From Kiritimatiellia bacterium (GTDB taxonomy: Bacteria > Verrucomicrobiota > Kiritimatiellia > RFP12 > UBA1067), in the NCBI GenBank assembly GCA_017508315.1, contig JAFVZE010000397.1:1-27011 (forward strand): a stretch of 27,011 bases of DNA, given 5' to 3'. Made by a program: the position numbers and the translations under genes. Numbering within the stretch: position 1 is the stretch's first letter; each line of letters starts with the position of its first letter. Below the pieces are notes generated by a model. It made no database searches. It saw only the letters and a program-made list of their open reading frames with translations, and was not told the DNA's origin. Shown here piece after piece: positions 13,280-21,477 of the stretch.

Positions 13280-13831
13280 ATGGAAGTAATAGCCACAGCC
13301 ATAGCAGATGTCAAGATCGTGGTGCCCGATATCCACCGGGACGGTCGCGGCTATTTCTTCGAAACCTACAGCGAGGAGCGTTATTTCGGCGCCGGAATCC
13401 GCGCGAAGTTCGTTCAGGACAACGAGAGCTGTTCGTCGCGCGGGGTTTTGCGCGGCCTTCACTGGCAGAGCGGCGCCCATGCGCAGGCGAAACTTGTCAG
13501 GGTCGTGCGCGGCGCCGTCTGGGACGTCGCCGTCGATGTCCGCAGGGGATCGCCGACTTTCGGCAGAAGCGTGAGCTGCGAACTGACGGCGGAGAACGGG
13601 CGGCAGTTTTTCATCCCCCGCGGCTTCGCGCACGGTTTCGTGGTGCTTGAGGACGATACGATTTTCAGCTACAAGTGCGACAGTTTCTACAATCCAGCCG
13701 CCGAGCGGGGATTGAAGTTCGACGATCCGGCTCTGGGCATAAAATGGCCGTGGCCGGGGCGTGATTATCTGCTTTCCGAAAAAGACAAAAAACATCCGCC
13801 GCTCAAGGACATTGAGCCGTGGGAAGCATAA
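13280..13831 (+). CDS. rfbC: dTDP-4-dehydrorhamnose 3,5-epimerase
   Basis: The 183-residue cupin enzyme epimerises C3 and C5 of dTDP-4-keto-6-deoxyglucose on the way to dTDP-L-rhamnose. Signatures are DGRGYFFETY, FVQDNES, GVLRGLHWQ with the catalytic H61, K71, IPRGFAHGFVVL (112-123), Y137 and the KD near 168. Length and motifs are complete. The other dTDP-rhamnose genes (rfbA, B, D) are absent, so it either completes a set elsewhere or serves a related dTDP sugar. Its TAA overlaps the AAGGAG of the next gene, so the two are likely co-transcribed. Confidence 0.93.
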   Translation: MEVIATAIADVKIVVPDIHRDGRGYFFETYSEERYFGAGIRAKFVQDNESCSSRGVLRGLHWQSGAHAQAKLVRVVRGAVWDVAVDVRRGSPTFGRSVSCELTAENGRQFFIPRGFAHGFVVLEDDTIFSYKCDSFYNPAAERGLKFDDPALGIKWPWPGRDYLLSEKDKKHPPLKDIEPWEA

Positions 13832-13842
13832 GGAGAAAATAC

Positions 13843-15366
13843 ATGACAGTCAAAGGATATGCGAAATTTCTGCTCGTGATGGCGGGCCTCGGCGGCCTTC
13901 TTTACGGCGTGGACGTGGGCGTCATCGCCGCGGCGCTCCCGTACATCGAACGGACGTCGACGTTCAACCAGAACGAAATCGGCTGGATCGTCGGCATGGC
14001 GCTCTGGGGGTCGCTCCCCTCGTCGATGATCGCGGGGCTTCTCGCCGAATGGTTCGGCCGCAAGAAAATGATCGTCGTTTCCGCGCTTCTCTTCCTTCTC
14101 TCGATCCCCGTCATCTGCGCGTCCGGCTTCTTCGAGGGCGGCAATTTCTGGATGATGGTCGGCGGGCGCGCGATGCAGGGCGCGGCGGCAGGCCTCTTCG
14201 GCGTTATCGTTCCGATGTATCTGGCCGAATGCCTTGACGCCGATTCGCGCGGCAAGGGTACGGGCATGTTCCAGCTTCTTCTGACGATCGGTCTCGTGTT
14301 CGTCGCGGTCATCGGCTTTGCCGTTACTTCCGTCGTCGGCGACAGCGTCAAAGTCGTCGCCGAGAAGGCGGCGGCCGCCGGCGTCGACGCCGCTTCGGTC
14401 ACGTTCGCCCAGATCAAAAGCTGGGTCGCGCCCGCGCAGATCACCTCGTGGGTACACGCCTGGCAGATGATCTTCCTCCTCTCGTGCATCCCCGGGCTCA
14501 TCCTCTTCTTCGGCGCGTTCAAGCTGAAAGAATCTTCCCGCTGGCTCTACAGGAAAGGCCGCAAGGACGAGGCGCTCGCCTCGCTCGCCGCCAACAACGG
14601 CGAAGAGAAGGCGAAGGAGATCCTCGCCGAGATGATCGCCGCCGACGAGGCCGCCGCCGCCGAGAAGGCCGCGAACGCCGCCGCGACCGATTCGCTCCTT
14701 CAGAAGAAGTACGTCGTTCCCTTCGTTCTCGCGGTCGTCATTCTCGCCTGCAACCAGACGACGGGCATCAACTCCGTCCTGAACTACACGGTCACCATCT
14801 TCCAGAAGACGGGCATGCAGGGCGCCTTCGCGAACGTCTCCGACGTCGCCATCAAGATAATGAACTGCGTGATGACCATCGTCGCCTGCGCGCTCGTCGA
14901 CAAGAAGGGCCGCAAGTTCCTTCTGAAGCTCGGCACGAGCGGCATCATTCTCGGGCTCTGCGGCGTCGGCTCGATCTTCCTCGCGATCTCCAAGGGCTGG
15001 ACCCAGCCGTCGATGGTGACGGGCATTCTCGCGACGATCTTCTTCTTCATGTTCATCGGCTTCTACGCCGTAGGTCCGGGAGTGTGCGTGTGGCTCGCCC
15101 TGACCGAGCTTATGCCCACGCGCATCCGCGCCAACGGCATGGCGATCGCTATGATCATCAACCAGGGCGTTTCCGCCGGCATCGCGACGGTGTTCCCGAA
15201 GTGGTGCGCGGCGACGAACGACAACGGCACGGTCTTCTTCGTGCTCGCGGGCTTTACCGTGATCTACTTCATCACGGCGGCGTTCTTCCTCCCGGAGACC
15301 AAGGGACGCACGCTTGAAGAGGTGGAGAAATACTTCACGACCGGCAAGATGCCGGAGAAAGCGTAA
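13843..15366 (+). CDS. Sugar:proton symporter of the MFS sugar porter family
   Basis: The 507-residue membrane protein has sugar porter hallmarks: LLYGVDVGVIAAALPYI in TM1, AEWFGRKK after TM2, KESSRWLYRKGR after TM6, NQTTGINSVLNY in TM7, and PETKGRTLEEVEKYF at the C-terminus. Twelve helices are expected. It is closest in layout to XylE-type xylose/glucose symporters; the substrate is not determinable. Between TM5 and TM6 lies an unusually long outside loop (about 50 residues, alanine-rich, VVGDSVKVVAEKAAAAGVDA...). Codons end mostly in C, as in the ribosomal genes, hinting at high expression. ATG 13843 is set by AAGGAG at 13830-13835. Confidence 0.9.
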   Translation: MTVKGYAKFLLVMAGLGGLLYGVDVGVIAAALPYIERTSTFNQNEIGWIVGMALWGSLPSSMIAGLLAEWFGRKKMIVVSALLFLLSIPVICASGFFEGGNFWMMVGGRAMQGAAAGLFGVIVPMYLAECLDADSRGKGTGMFQLLLTIGLVFVAVIGFAVTSVVGDSVKVVAEKAAAAGVDAASVTFAQIKSWVAPAQITSWVHAWQMIFLLSCIPGLILFFGAFKLKESSRWLYRKGRKDEALASLAANNGEEKAKEILAEMIAADEAAAAEKAANAAATDSLLQKKYVVPFVLAVVILACNQTTGINSVLNYTVTIFQKTGMQGAFANVSDVAIKIMNCVMTIVACALVDKKGRKFLLKLGTSGIILGLCGVGSIFLAISKGWTQPSMVTGILATIFFFMFIGFYAVGPGVCVWLALTELMPTRIRANGMAIAMIINQGVSAGIATVFPKWCAATNDNGTVFFVLAGFTVIYFITAAFFLPETKGRTLEEVEKYFTTGKMPEKA

Positions 15367-15384
15367 ACGCGGGAAACAGACAGA

Positions 15385-15404
15385 GGGTGCCGTCGCGGCA
15401 CCCT
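15385..15404 (+). terminator. Hairpin terminator after the sugar porter
   Basis: GGGTGCCG (15385-15392) pairs perfectly with CGGCACCC (15396-15403) around a 3-base loop. The downstream bases TTAATAT are AT-rich but not a clean T run, so termination may be partial. Confidence 0.6.
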
Positions 15405-15432
15405 TAATATGCGGAATATCCGGAGGAAAACA

Positions 15433-15654
15433 ATGGAAGAGCAAATCAAGGCGAAACTCGAGGAACTGCGCGGCGGACTTCAGGCCGACGGCGGAGATCT
15501 GGAACTTGTGAAAATCGACGGCAAGGTCGTTTATCTGAAACTGGTCGGACATTGCGGCAGCTGTCCGTTCGCGATGATGACTCTGAAGCAGGGGATCGAG
15601 GCTTCGCTCAGGTCTCTCGACCCCGAGATCACCGTCGAAAGGGTGATGGATTGA
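15433..15654 (+). CDS. NifU C-terminal-domain (Nfu) iron-sulfur scaffold
   Basis: The 73-residue protein is a lone Nfu domain with the cluster-binding pair C41/C44 in GHCGSCPFAMMTLKQGIE and the QADGGDLELV block near the N-terminus. Such proteins carry 4Fe-4S clusters to target enzymes. GGAGG at 15422-15426 fixes ATG 15433 rather than the in-frame ATG at 15409, which lies before the site. Its TGA overlaps the iorB ATG (TGATG), so a role in maturing the ferredoxin-linked enzyme is plausible. Confidence 0.9.
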   Translation: MEEQIKAKLEELRGGLQADGGDLELVKIDGKVVYLKLVGHCGSCPFAMMTLKQGIEASLRSLDPEITVERVMD

Positions 15655-16250
15655 TGAAGACTTTCAATGTCAGTCTCGTCGGCGTCGGCGGGCAGGGAAT
15701 CCTGCTCACCGCCGATCTGCTCGCCAAGACCGCCGCCATCGCCGGGATGGATGTCAAGAAGTCGGAGATCCACGGCATGGCCCAGCGCGGCGGCAGCGTG
15801 ATTTCGCAGGTCCGCTTCGGCAGCGATGTCGCCTCTCCCATCATCCAGGAGGGGACGAGCGACATTCTCGTTTCGTTCGACAAACTCGAATCTCTCAGAT
15901 GGGCGCATCTTTGCGCCAAGGGCGGCAAGGCGATCGTGAACAATCTGTATCTCGTACCGGTCACGGTTTCCTCCGGCCAGCAGAGCGCGGTGGAAGATCT
16001 CGACGGCAGGATCAGGAAGGCGTTCCCTTCGGCCGTGATGGTCGATGCCGCGTCCATCGCGGAGAAGGAGGTCGGCAATTCCCGCACGATGAACATGGTG
16101 ATCGCCGGAGCGCTCTCGGCGTTTACGCCGTTCAGGGAGCGGGAATGGCTCAAGGCGCTCGGGGAAATCCTCTGCGGGCCCAAGGCGAAACTGCTGGAGG
16201 TGAACAGGAAGGCGTTTGAACTCGGGCGCAAAGCCGCGCTCGGGAAATAG
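15654..16250 (+). CDS. iorB: Indolepyruvate:ferredoxin oxidoreductase, beta subunit
   Basis: The 198-residue product matches the gamma-type domain of 2-oxoacid:ferredoxin oxidoreductases: GVGGQGILLTADLLA (10-24), the HGMAQRGGSVISQVRFG signature (40-56) and DILVSFDKLES. IorB works with IorA, which holds thiamine diphosphate and iron-sulfur clusters, to convert aryl pyruvates to aryl-acetyl-CoA and reduced ferredoxin. No iorA lies within the window. The adjacent phenylacetate-CoA ligase supports the aryl-pyruvate assignment over other 2-oxoacids. Confidence 0.88.
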   Translation: MKTFNVSLVGVGGQGILLTADLLAKTAAIAGMDVKKSEIHGMAQRGGSVISQVRFGSDVASPIIQEGTSDILVSFDKLESLRWAHLCAKGGKAIVNNLYLVPVTVSSGQQSAVEDLDGRIRKAFPSAVMVDAASIAEKEVGNSRTMNMVIAGALSAFTPFREREWLKALGEILCGPKAKLLEVNRKAFELGRKAALGK

Positions 16251-16273
16251 GCGGAAAGGAACTGGCTGGCGAG

Positions 16274-17548
16274 ATGGGGATGTGGAACCGTACGGCTGAG
16301 ACTCTGTCGAGGGACGAGTACGCGAAACTTCAGCTTGAGGGGCTGAAGAAGTCGCTTTGCCGGGTCTGGAGCAATGATTTCTACCGCGAGCGGCTCAAGC
16401 GCGGGGGAGTCTCCTCGCCCGAAGATGTCAAGAGTCTCGATGACCTCGCCCGGCTTCCGTTCTTCACCAAGGAGGATTTCCGCGAGGCGTATCCGCTCAA
16501 GATGAGCTGCGTCGACCGCCGCGATCTCATGGAAATGCACATGAGTTCCGGCTCCACCGGAACGCCGGTGGTCATGGCCTATACCAAAAACGACCTCCTG
16601 CAGTGGGCGGAGTGCATGGCCCGCTGTTATGCGATGGCAGGGCTGGAGAAGGGCGACGCGCTGCAGATCATCCCCACCTTCGGTCTGTTCAACGGCGGCT
16701 TCGGCTGCTACCACGGCGCGCGCAAGGCGCAGCTGTTCACGATACCGGCGAGTTCCGGCAACACCGAGCGGCAGATCCGGCTGATGCGCGATTTCAACGT
16801 CAGAGGATTCGTCTCGGTCGTGAGCTACGTGCCGCGCATCATCGAGAAGCTCGATGCGGAATCCGGGGGCGACCGCGACATCCCGTCGCTGCGCGTGGGG
16901 ATTTTCGGATCGGAGACCTTCTCCGACGAAACGCGCCGCCGCATCGAAGAGCGTCTGCACATCGAATGCTTCGACATCTACGGCATGACCGAGACCGGCG
17001 GTATCGGCACCACCGGGCAGGACTGCCGCGCCCATGCCGGACTGCACGTCTGGGAAGATCAGTACATAACCGAGATCATCGACCCGAAGACGGGCAGAAC
17101 GGTGCCCGACGGCGAATACGGCGAAGTGGTGTTCACCTCTCTCAACCGCGAGGCGATGCCTATAATCCGCTACCGCACCCATGATATTTCACGTGTCGTC
17201 TCCCGCGGGAAGTGCGCCTGCGGCCGGACGTCGCTGAGGATCGACCGCATCACCGGACGTACGGACGATATGCTGATCGTCAAGGGCGTCAATTTCTATC
17301 CCCGCCAGGTCGAGCAGGCGCTCAAGGAAATCCCCGGAGTGGCCGACGAATTCCAGATAATTCTCGACGAGGCCGGCGGCGTCACCGAAGTCACCATCAA
17401 CGTCGAAGCCGAGCCGGGCGTCAGCGGCCACGCGGTCGCCAAGCATCTGCGCGAACGTCTCGGGTTTCTGCCCAAGGGCGATGTGTTTCCGGTCGGGACG
17501 CTGCCTCGCACGGAGGGTAAGGCCAAGCGCGTGATCAGGCGCGGGTAG
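16274..17548 (+). CDS. paaK: Phenylacetate-CoA ligase
   Basis: The 424-residue adenylate-forming enzyme joins phenylacetate or a similar aryl acid to CoA. It shows MSSGSTGTP (90-98, the P-loop), FGLFNGGFGCYHGA (136-149), YGMTETGG (236-243) and the C-terminal NFYPRQVEQAL domain with KGVNFYP. In anaerobes the ligase next to iorAB can run with aryl-acetyl-CoA from aromatic amino acid fermentation to yield ATP. ATG 16274 is used; ATG 16280 (MWNRTAETLS) is equally close to the usual family start. AAAGGAA at 16254-16260 is rather far, so translation may be coupled to iorB 23 bases upstream. Confidence 0.93.
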   Translation: MGMWNRTAETLSRDEYAKLQLEGLKKSLCRVWSNDFYRERLKRGGVSSPEDVKSLDDLARLPFFTKEDFREAYPLKMSCVDRRDLMEMHMSSGSTGTPVVMAYTKNDLLQWAECMARCYAMAGLEKGDALQIIPTFGLFNGGFGCYHGARKAQLFTIPASSGNTERQIRLMRDFNVRGFVSVVSYVPRIIEKLDAESGGDRDIPSLRVGIFGSETFSDETRRRIEERLHIECFDIYGMTETGGIGTTGQDCRAHAGLHVWEDQYITEIIDPKTGRTVPDGEYGEVVFTSLNREAMPIIRYRTHDISRVVSRGKCACGRTSLRIDRITGRTDDMLIVKGVNFYPRQVEQALKEIPGVADEFQIILDEAGGVTEVTINVEAEPGVSGHAVAKHLRERLGFLPKGDVFPVGTLPRTEGKAKRVIRRG

Positions 17549-17604
17549 CGGAACCGGCGACGGACGGAGACGGGAGTAGATCGCATTTTGGAAGAAAGCG
17601 GCAC

Positions 17605-19653
17605 ATGACAGATTTTTCGAAATTGCTAAATCCTCAGCAGTGCGCGGCGGCCACTGCCGGCGACGGTCCGCTGCTGGTGCTGGCGGCCGCCGGCACGGGG
17701 AAAACCCGCACGCTCGTGCACAGGGTTTCTTACCTGATCGAATCCTCGGTCCCCGCCGAGCGGATAATGCTTTTGACGTTCACCAACCGGGCGGCGAGGG
17801 AAATGCGCGAGCGCGCCGAGGCGGTGGCGGGGGATGCGGTTTCGGCGATATGGTCGGGCACTTTCCATTCGATATGCGCCAGACTTCTCAGGCGCTACGG
17901 CACCGCGATAGGATACCAGCCGGGGTTCCAGATTCTCGACGAAGAGGACCAGAAGAAACTTATCGGCGAGATCATCAAGTCGTCGGTCGCCGACCCCAAG
18001 GCTTTTCCGAAAAAGGAACTTGTCGCCAAAATGATTTCCGAGGCGGCCAACGAGCGCAAGCCGGTGGCGTTCGTCGCTTCGCGGTGGATGACGAAGACCG
18101 CCGGCGTCGATCCCGAGGCGGTCGCGACGATCGCGGAAAAGTATGCCGTGCGCAAACTGGAGCTCGGGGCGATGGATTTCGACGATCTGCTCGTCAACGG
18201 CCTCAAACTGCTGAAGACGAAGGACTCCGTCCGGGAACTGCTGCAGGAGCATTTCCTTCATGTTCTGGTCGACGAATATCAGGACACCAACGCCCTTCAG
18301 GCGGAGTTCACCGACATACTCGCGGCCAGACACCGCAACATAATGGCGGTTGGTGACGATTTCCAGTGCATCTACACCTGGCGGGGGGCGCTGATCGAAA
18401 ACATCATGGATTTCCCCAAGCGCTGGGACGGATGCAGGATAATCAAACTTGAGCGCAACTACCGGTCGGTGCCGGGAGTTCTGGATGTCGCCAACGTGGT
18501 CATGAAGGATGCTCCCAACCAGTTTGAGAAGACGCTCAAGCCCGCACGTTCCGGTTCGGGCGAACGGCCGTGGCGCTACGAGGTTTTCGATTCGCGTTCG
18601 CAGGCCGGGGAGATTCTCCGGATAGTGCGCGAAAAACTGGCGCTCGGGTACCGTTACGGCGATATCGCCGTCCTCTACCGCAGCCATTTCCAGTCCATTG
18701 ACGTGCAGATGACGCTTGCGAGGATGAAGGTGCCGTTTCGCATCACGAGCGGTGTCGGGGTCTTCGAGCAGATACACGTCAAGGACGTGTTGGCATATCT
18801 GCGGCTTGTCACCAATCCGGGGGATGAACTTTCGTTCCTGCGCTTCATCCGGCTTTTTCCGGGAGTGGGCGAAAAGAGTTCGAAAAACTGCTGGGAGAAA
18901 CTCGGTCGCCGGTTCGATTCGTCGCGCAGGGAGGATCGCGACGCGCTCCACGGAATGCTCGGCGCCAAAGCCAAGCCCTTGTGGCCGGTGATGTCGAGAT
19001 GTCTGGAGGCGGCGGCGGACCATCTTGCCGAAGGCGAGATCGGCGAGATAGTTGAGGATTTCTGCGACCTGTTCTACGAAGACCGTCTCCGGGACGAATG
19101 GGAGGATCAGGAGGCGGAGGACCGTCTCGCGGACATAAAGGAACTCGCCGCGCAGATCGCAGGTTCCGAGAACGGACTTGAGGGGTTCCTGCACGATGTC
19201 GCGCTGCTGACCAATCTCGACGTGAAGCGCAACGATTCTTCGCCGGACAGGGTGACGCTTTCGACGGTCCATCAGGCCAAGGGGATGGAATGGCCGGTGG
19301 TGCTGGTGCCGTGGCTGTCGGACGGGCTTTTCCCGAGCGCGAAGGCGGCCGAGGAGGGGCGGATGGACGAGGAGCGCCGGCTATTCTACGTGGCGGTGAC
19401 GCGGGCGAAAGATTCGCTTTACATGTTCTCGCCGCAGATCCGCAAAAGCGCCGACGGCGGGATGTTTCCGGTCGAGCCCTCGCCGTTCGTGAAGGAGATT
19501 CCGCCGGAACTCGCTTCGATCCGCCGGGTCGCTTCCGCGCCGCAGGCGTATCAGGCTTCCCTCCGTTACGGCAACCGCGGCGGCTTCGGCCAACGCGGCG
19601 CTTCGCCGTATTCGTCGCCGTCGCCGTCGTACCGGACAACCTGGCGCAGATAG
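17605..19653 (+). CDS. UvrD/PcrA-type superfamily 1 DNA helicase
   Basis: The 682-residue 3'-5' helicase unwinds DNA in repair and replication restart. Motifs in order: Q-motif LNPQQCAAA (8-16), Walker A AAAGTGKTR (27-35), TFTNRAAREM, DEYQDTN (about 222-228), VGDDFQCIYTWRGA (about 248-261), LERNYRS, STVHQAKGMEWPVV (about 553) and FYVAVTRAKDSLYMF (about 593). The C-terminal tail is rich in Ser, Tyr and Arg and lacks a clear PcrA tail. Which of UvrD, PcrA or Rep it represents cannot be settled from the sequence alone. lgt begins 9 bases after the stop. Confidence 0.93.
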   Translation: MTDFSKLLNPQQCAAATAGDGPLLVLAAAGTGKTRTLVHRVSYLIESSVPAERIMLLTFTNRAAREMRERAEAVAGDAVSAIWSGTFHSICARLLRRYGTAIGYQPGFQILDEEDQKKLIGEIIKSSVADPKAFPKKELVAKMISEAANERKPVAFVASRWMTKTAGVDPEAVATIAEKYAVRKLELGAMDFDDLLVNGLKLLKTKDSVRELLQEHFLHVLVDEYQDTNALQAEFTDILAARHRNIMAVGDDFQCIYTWRGALIENIMDFPKRWDGCRIIKLERNYRSVPGVLDVANVVMKDAPNQFEKTLKPARSGSGERPWRYEVFDSRSQAGEILRIVREKLALGYRYGDIAVLYRSHFQSIDVQMTLARMKVPFRITSGVGVFEQIHVKDVLAYLRLVTNPGDELSFLRFIRLFPGVGEKSSKNCWEKLGRRFDSSRREDRDALHGMLGAKAKPLWPVMSRCLEAAADHLAEGEIGEIVEDFCDLFYEDRLRDEWEDQEAEDRLADIKELAAQIAGSENGLEGFLHDVALLTNLDVKRNDSSPDRVTLSTVHQAKGMEWPVVLVPWLSDGLFPSAKAAEEGRMDEERRLFYVAVTRAKDSLYMFSPQIRKSADGGMFPVEPSPFVKEIPPELASIRRVASAPQAYQASLRYGNRGGFGQRGASPYSSPSPSYRTTWRR

Positions 19654-19661
19654 GAAAAGAC

Positions 19662-20462
19662 ATGTTCCCGGATTTGATAGATATCGGTTTTCTGCATCTT
19701 AAAACCTACGGCGCGTGCATGGCCACGGGTTTTCTGCTCGCCTGGTGGCTGCTTGAAAAACTGAGCGCCCGCAGGGATCTGTCGAATCTTATGGTTTCGC
19801 TCATGGTCGGCGGCGTCGTCGGCAGCCGAATCGCCTATGTGATCGAGCACTGGAGCGCGGAGTTCGCCGCCAATCCGGTCAATGTGATACGCATCGATCA
19901 GGGCGGGCTTATGTTCTACGGCGGTTTCATCCTTTCTTTCACGGTCTTCTTCTTCTGGTGCTTCGTCAAGAAAGAGCGTCCGCTGGCGCTGGCGGATCTG
20001 TTTTGCGTCGTGCTGCCGCTCGCCCATGCCTTCGGGCGCATCGGCTGCTTTTTCTACGGCTGCTGCTACGGACGGGACTCCAACGCCTGGTGCGCGGTGG
20101 TCTTTCCGCCCGGAAGCCCGAGCTGGTACGAGCACGGACGGCGGACGGTGAGCGTTCTCCCGACCCAGCTTTTCGAGGCGGCGGCGCTGCTGCTGCTCTT
20201 CGCCGCGCTGCTGGCGTTCTGGCGCCGCAGATCTTTCATGCGCCGCTTCGGCGCCGGCGCGCTTACCGGGTTCTACATGATCGGCTACGGCGTCATCCGT
20301 TTCGGCATGGAATATCTCCGCGGCGATCCGCGCGCGGCCGTCGGACCGTTTTCCATTTCGCAGACGATTTCGATGGGACTGATGATCGCCGGCGCGGCGT
20401 TCATCGCCGTTTCCCGTTTCTCCGGCGCCAAGACAGGGAATGGAGACGGCCGCGATGGGTAA
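19662..20462 (+). CDS. lgt: Prolipoprotein diacylglyceryl transferase
   Basis: The 266-residue membrane enzyme transfers diacylglycerol to the lipobox cysteine of prolipoproteins. It has GGLMFYGGF (81-89), the signature HAFGRIGCFFYGCCYGR (122-138), and a C-terminal RFGMEYLRGD block. About seven helices fit the hydrophobic pattern. ATG 19662 is preceded by TAGGA of the helicase stop region; the frame is open back to 19290 but that portion is shadow of the helicase. The cysteine-rich GCCYGR variant is the non-enterobacterial form. Confidence 0.95.
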   Translation: MFPDLIDIGFLHLKTYGACMATGFLLAWWLLEKLSARRDLSNLMVSLMVGGVVGSRIAYVIEHWSAEFAANPVNVIRIDQGGLMFYGGFILSFTVFFFWCFVKKERPLALADLFCVVLPLAHAFGRIGCFFYGCCYGRDSNAWCAVVFPPGSPSWYEHGRRTVSVLPTQLFEAAALLLLFAALLAFWRRRSFMRRFGAGALTGFYMIGYGVIRFGMEYLRGDPRAAVGPFSISQTISMGLMIAGAAFIAVSRFSGAKTGNGDGRDG

Positions 20463-21477
20463 TCTGCACGTCATAATCGGCGAGGACGATTTTCTCGTCG
20501 ATTCGACGGCGAAAAAGATCGTCGGCGACGGCATCGGGCTGGAGATCGTCGATTCGGCCAATTCCTCCAACGCCGATTCCCAGCTGGCGGACCTGCGCGA
20601 GGCCGACGCGTCGTTTTCGACGCCTCCGTTTCTCGATCCGCGCAAGGTGACGTGGTGGAAAAACGTCCATTTTCTGCCGGGCGCCGGCAAGGCGCCGGCG
20701 GCGGATGTGAAAGCGGCGCTCGAGAAGTTCGCGGCCAAACTCGCCTCGTCGCCGCTCGCCGAAAATCAGCATTTCATCCTCAGCGCTCCGCACCTTCTCA
20801 GGACGTCGGTTTTCGCCAAGACGCTGGCGACGGCGGCGCAGGTGGTGTCCTTCGCGGCGGAAAAGCCGTGGGAGGCCGTCCGCAACGCTACGGTGCGGGT
20901 GATCGATCTCGCCGCCGACGCGGGGCTTTCGTTCGCGGGCGGCGCGGCCGAGCTTTTCGTCTCCCGCGTCGGGACGGATTCGCGCTCGCTCATTTGCGAG
21001 CTCGGCAAAATGCGCGACTATCTCGGGCCGGGAGAGGGGACGATCACGGCCGCGGCGATCGACGAGGTGACGAGCCAGGGCGTCGGCGTCGAGCCGGAGG
21101 TGTGGGCGATAACCGATGCGCTGGGTGAGCGCAACCTTGAAAAAGCCATGTCGGCGATGCGGCGTTTCGAGCGGGAAAACGGGTTCGCGATTCTGATCAC
21201 CACCGTGGTGGAGCGTTTCTTCCGGCAGCTGGTCGAACTGAAGAGCGCCGAGGCTTCACAGGGCCTTCAGGCGGCGATGCAGGGGATGAACGCCTATGCC
21301 GCGCGCAAGAACTCCGCGTTTCTGCGCAACTGGACGCTGAACGAACTCCGCATCGCCAGATGGCGCTTCCTGACGCTGCGCGAGCGGGCGGTTTCCTCGT
21401 CCGGTTCGGTCGATGCGCTGGTCGGCGTGGAGATGATACGCGTCTGCGGCATGAACCGCGGGAGGGGTCGCCGATGA
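20455..21477 (+). CDS. holA: DNA polymerase III delta subunit
   Basis: The 340-residue protein starts MGNLHVIIGEDDFLVDS, like the G-E-D/E beginning of HolA, and ends with the clamp-loader helical domain (FAILITTVVERFFRQLVELK ... NWTLNELRIARWRFLTLRE ... DALVGVEMIRVC). HolA opens the beta clamp within the clamp loader. The family is weakly conserved, so the call rests on overall layout. ATG 20455 overlaps lgt by 8 bases with GGAG upstream; ATG 20440 is an alternative. It ends in an ATGA overlap with the next gene. Confidence 0.82.
   Translation: MGNLHVIIGEDDFLVDSTAKKIVGDGIGLEIVDSANSSNADSQLADLREADASFSTPPFLDPRKVTWWKNVHFLPGAGKAPAADVKAALEKFAAKLASSPLAENQHFILSAPHLLRTSVFAKTLATAAQVVSFAAEKPWEAVRNATVRVIDLAADAGLSFAGGAAELFVSRVGTDSRSLICELGKMRDYLGPGEGTITAAAIDEVTSQGVGVEPEVWAITDALGERNLEKAMSAMRRFERENGFAILITTVVERFFRQLVELKSAEASQGLQAAMQGMNAYAARKNSAFLRNWTLNELRIARWRFLTLRERAVSSSGSVDALVGVEMIRVCGMNRGRGRR

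Noticed and set aside
13765..15552. 595-codon open frame on the minus strand opposite the sugar porter
   Set aside because: It mirrors the plus-strand gene exactly and reads as a very charged, repetitive Glu/Asp/Arg/His sequence. C-ending codons on the real strand keep the opposite strand free of stops.
17626..19272. 548-codon open frame on the minus strand opposite the helicase
   Set aside because: The plus strand encodes all helicase motifs in order; the antisense frame has no recognisable motif and is a composition effect.
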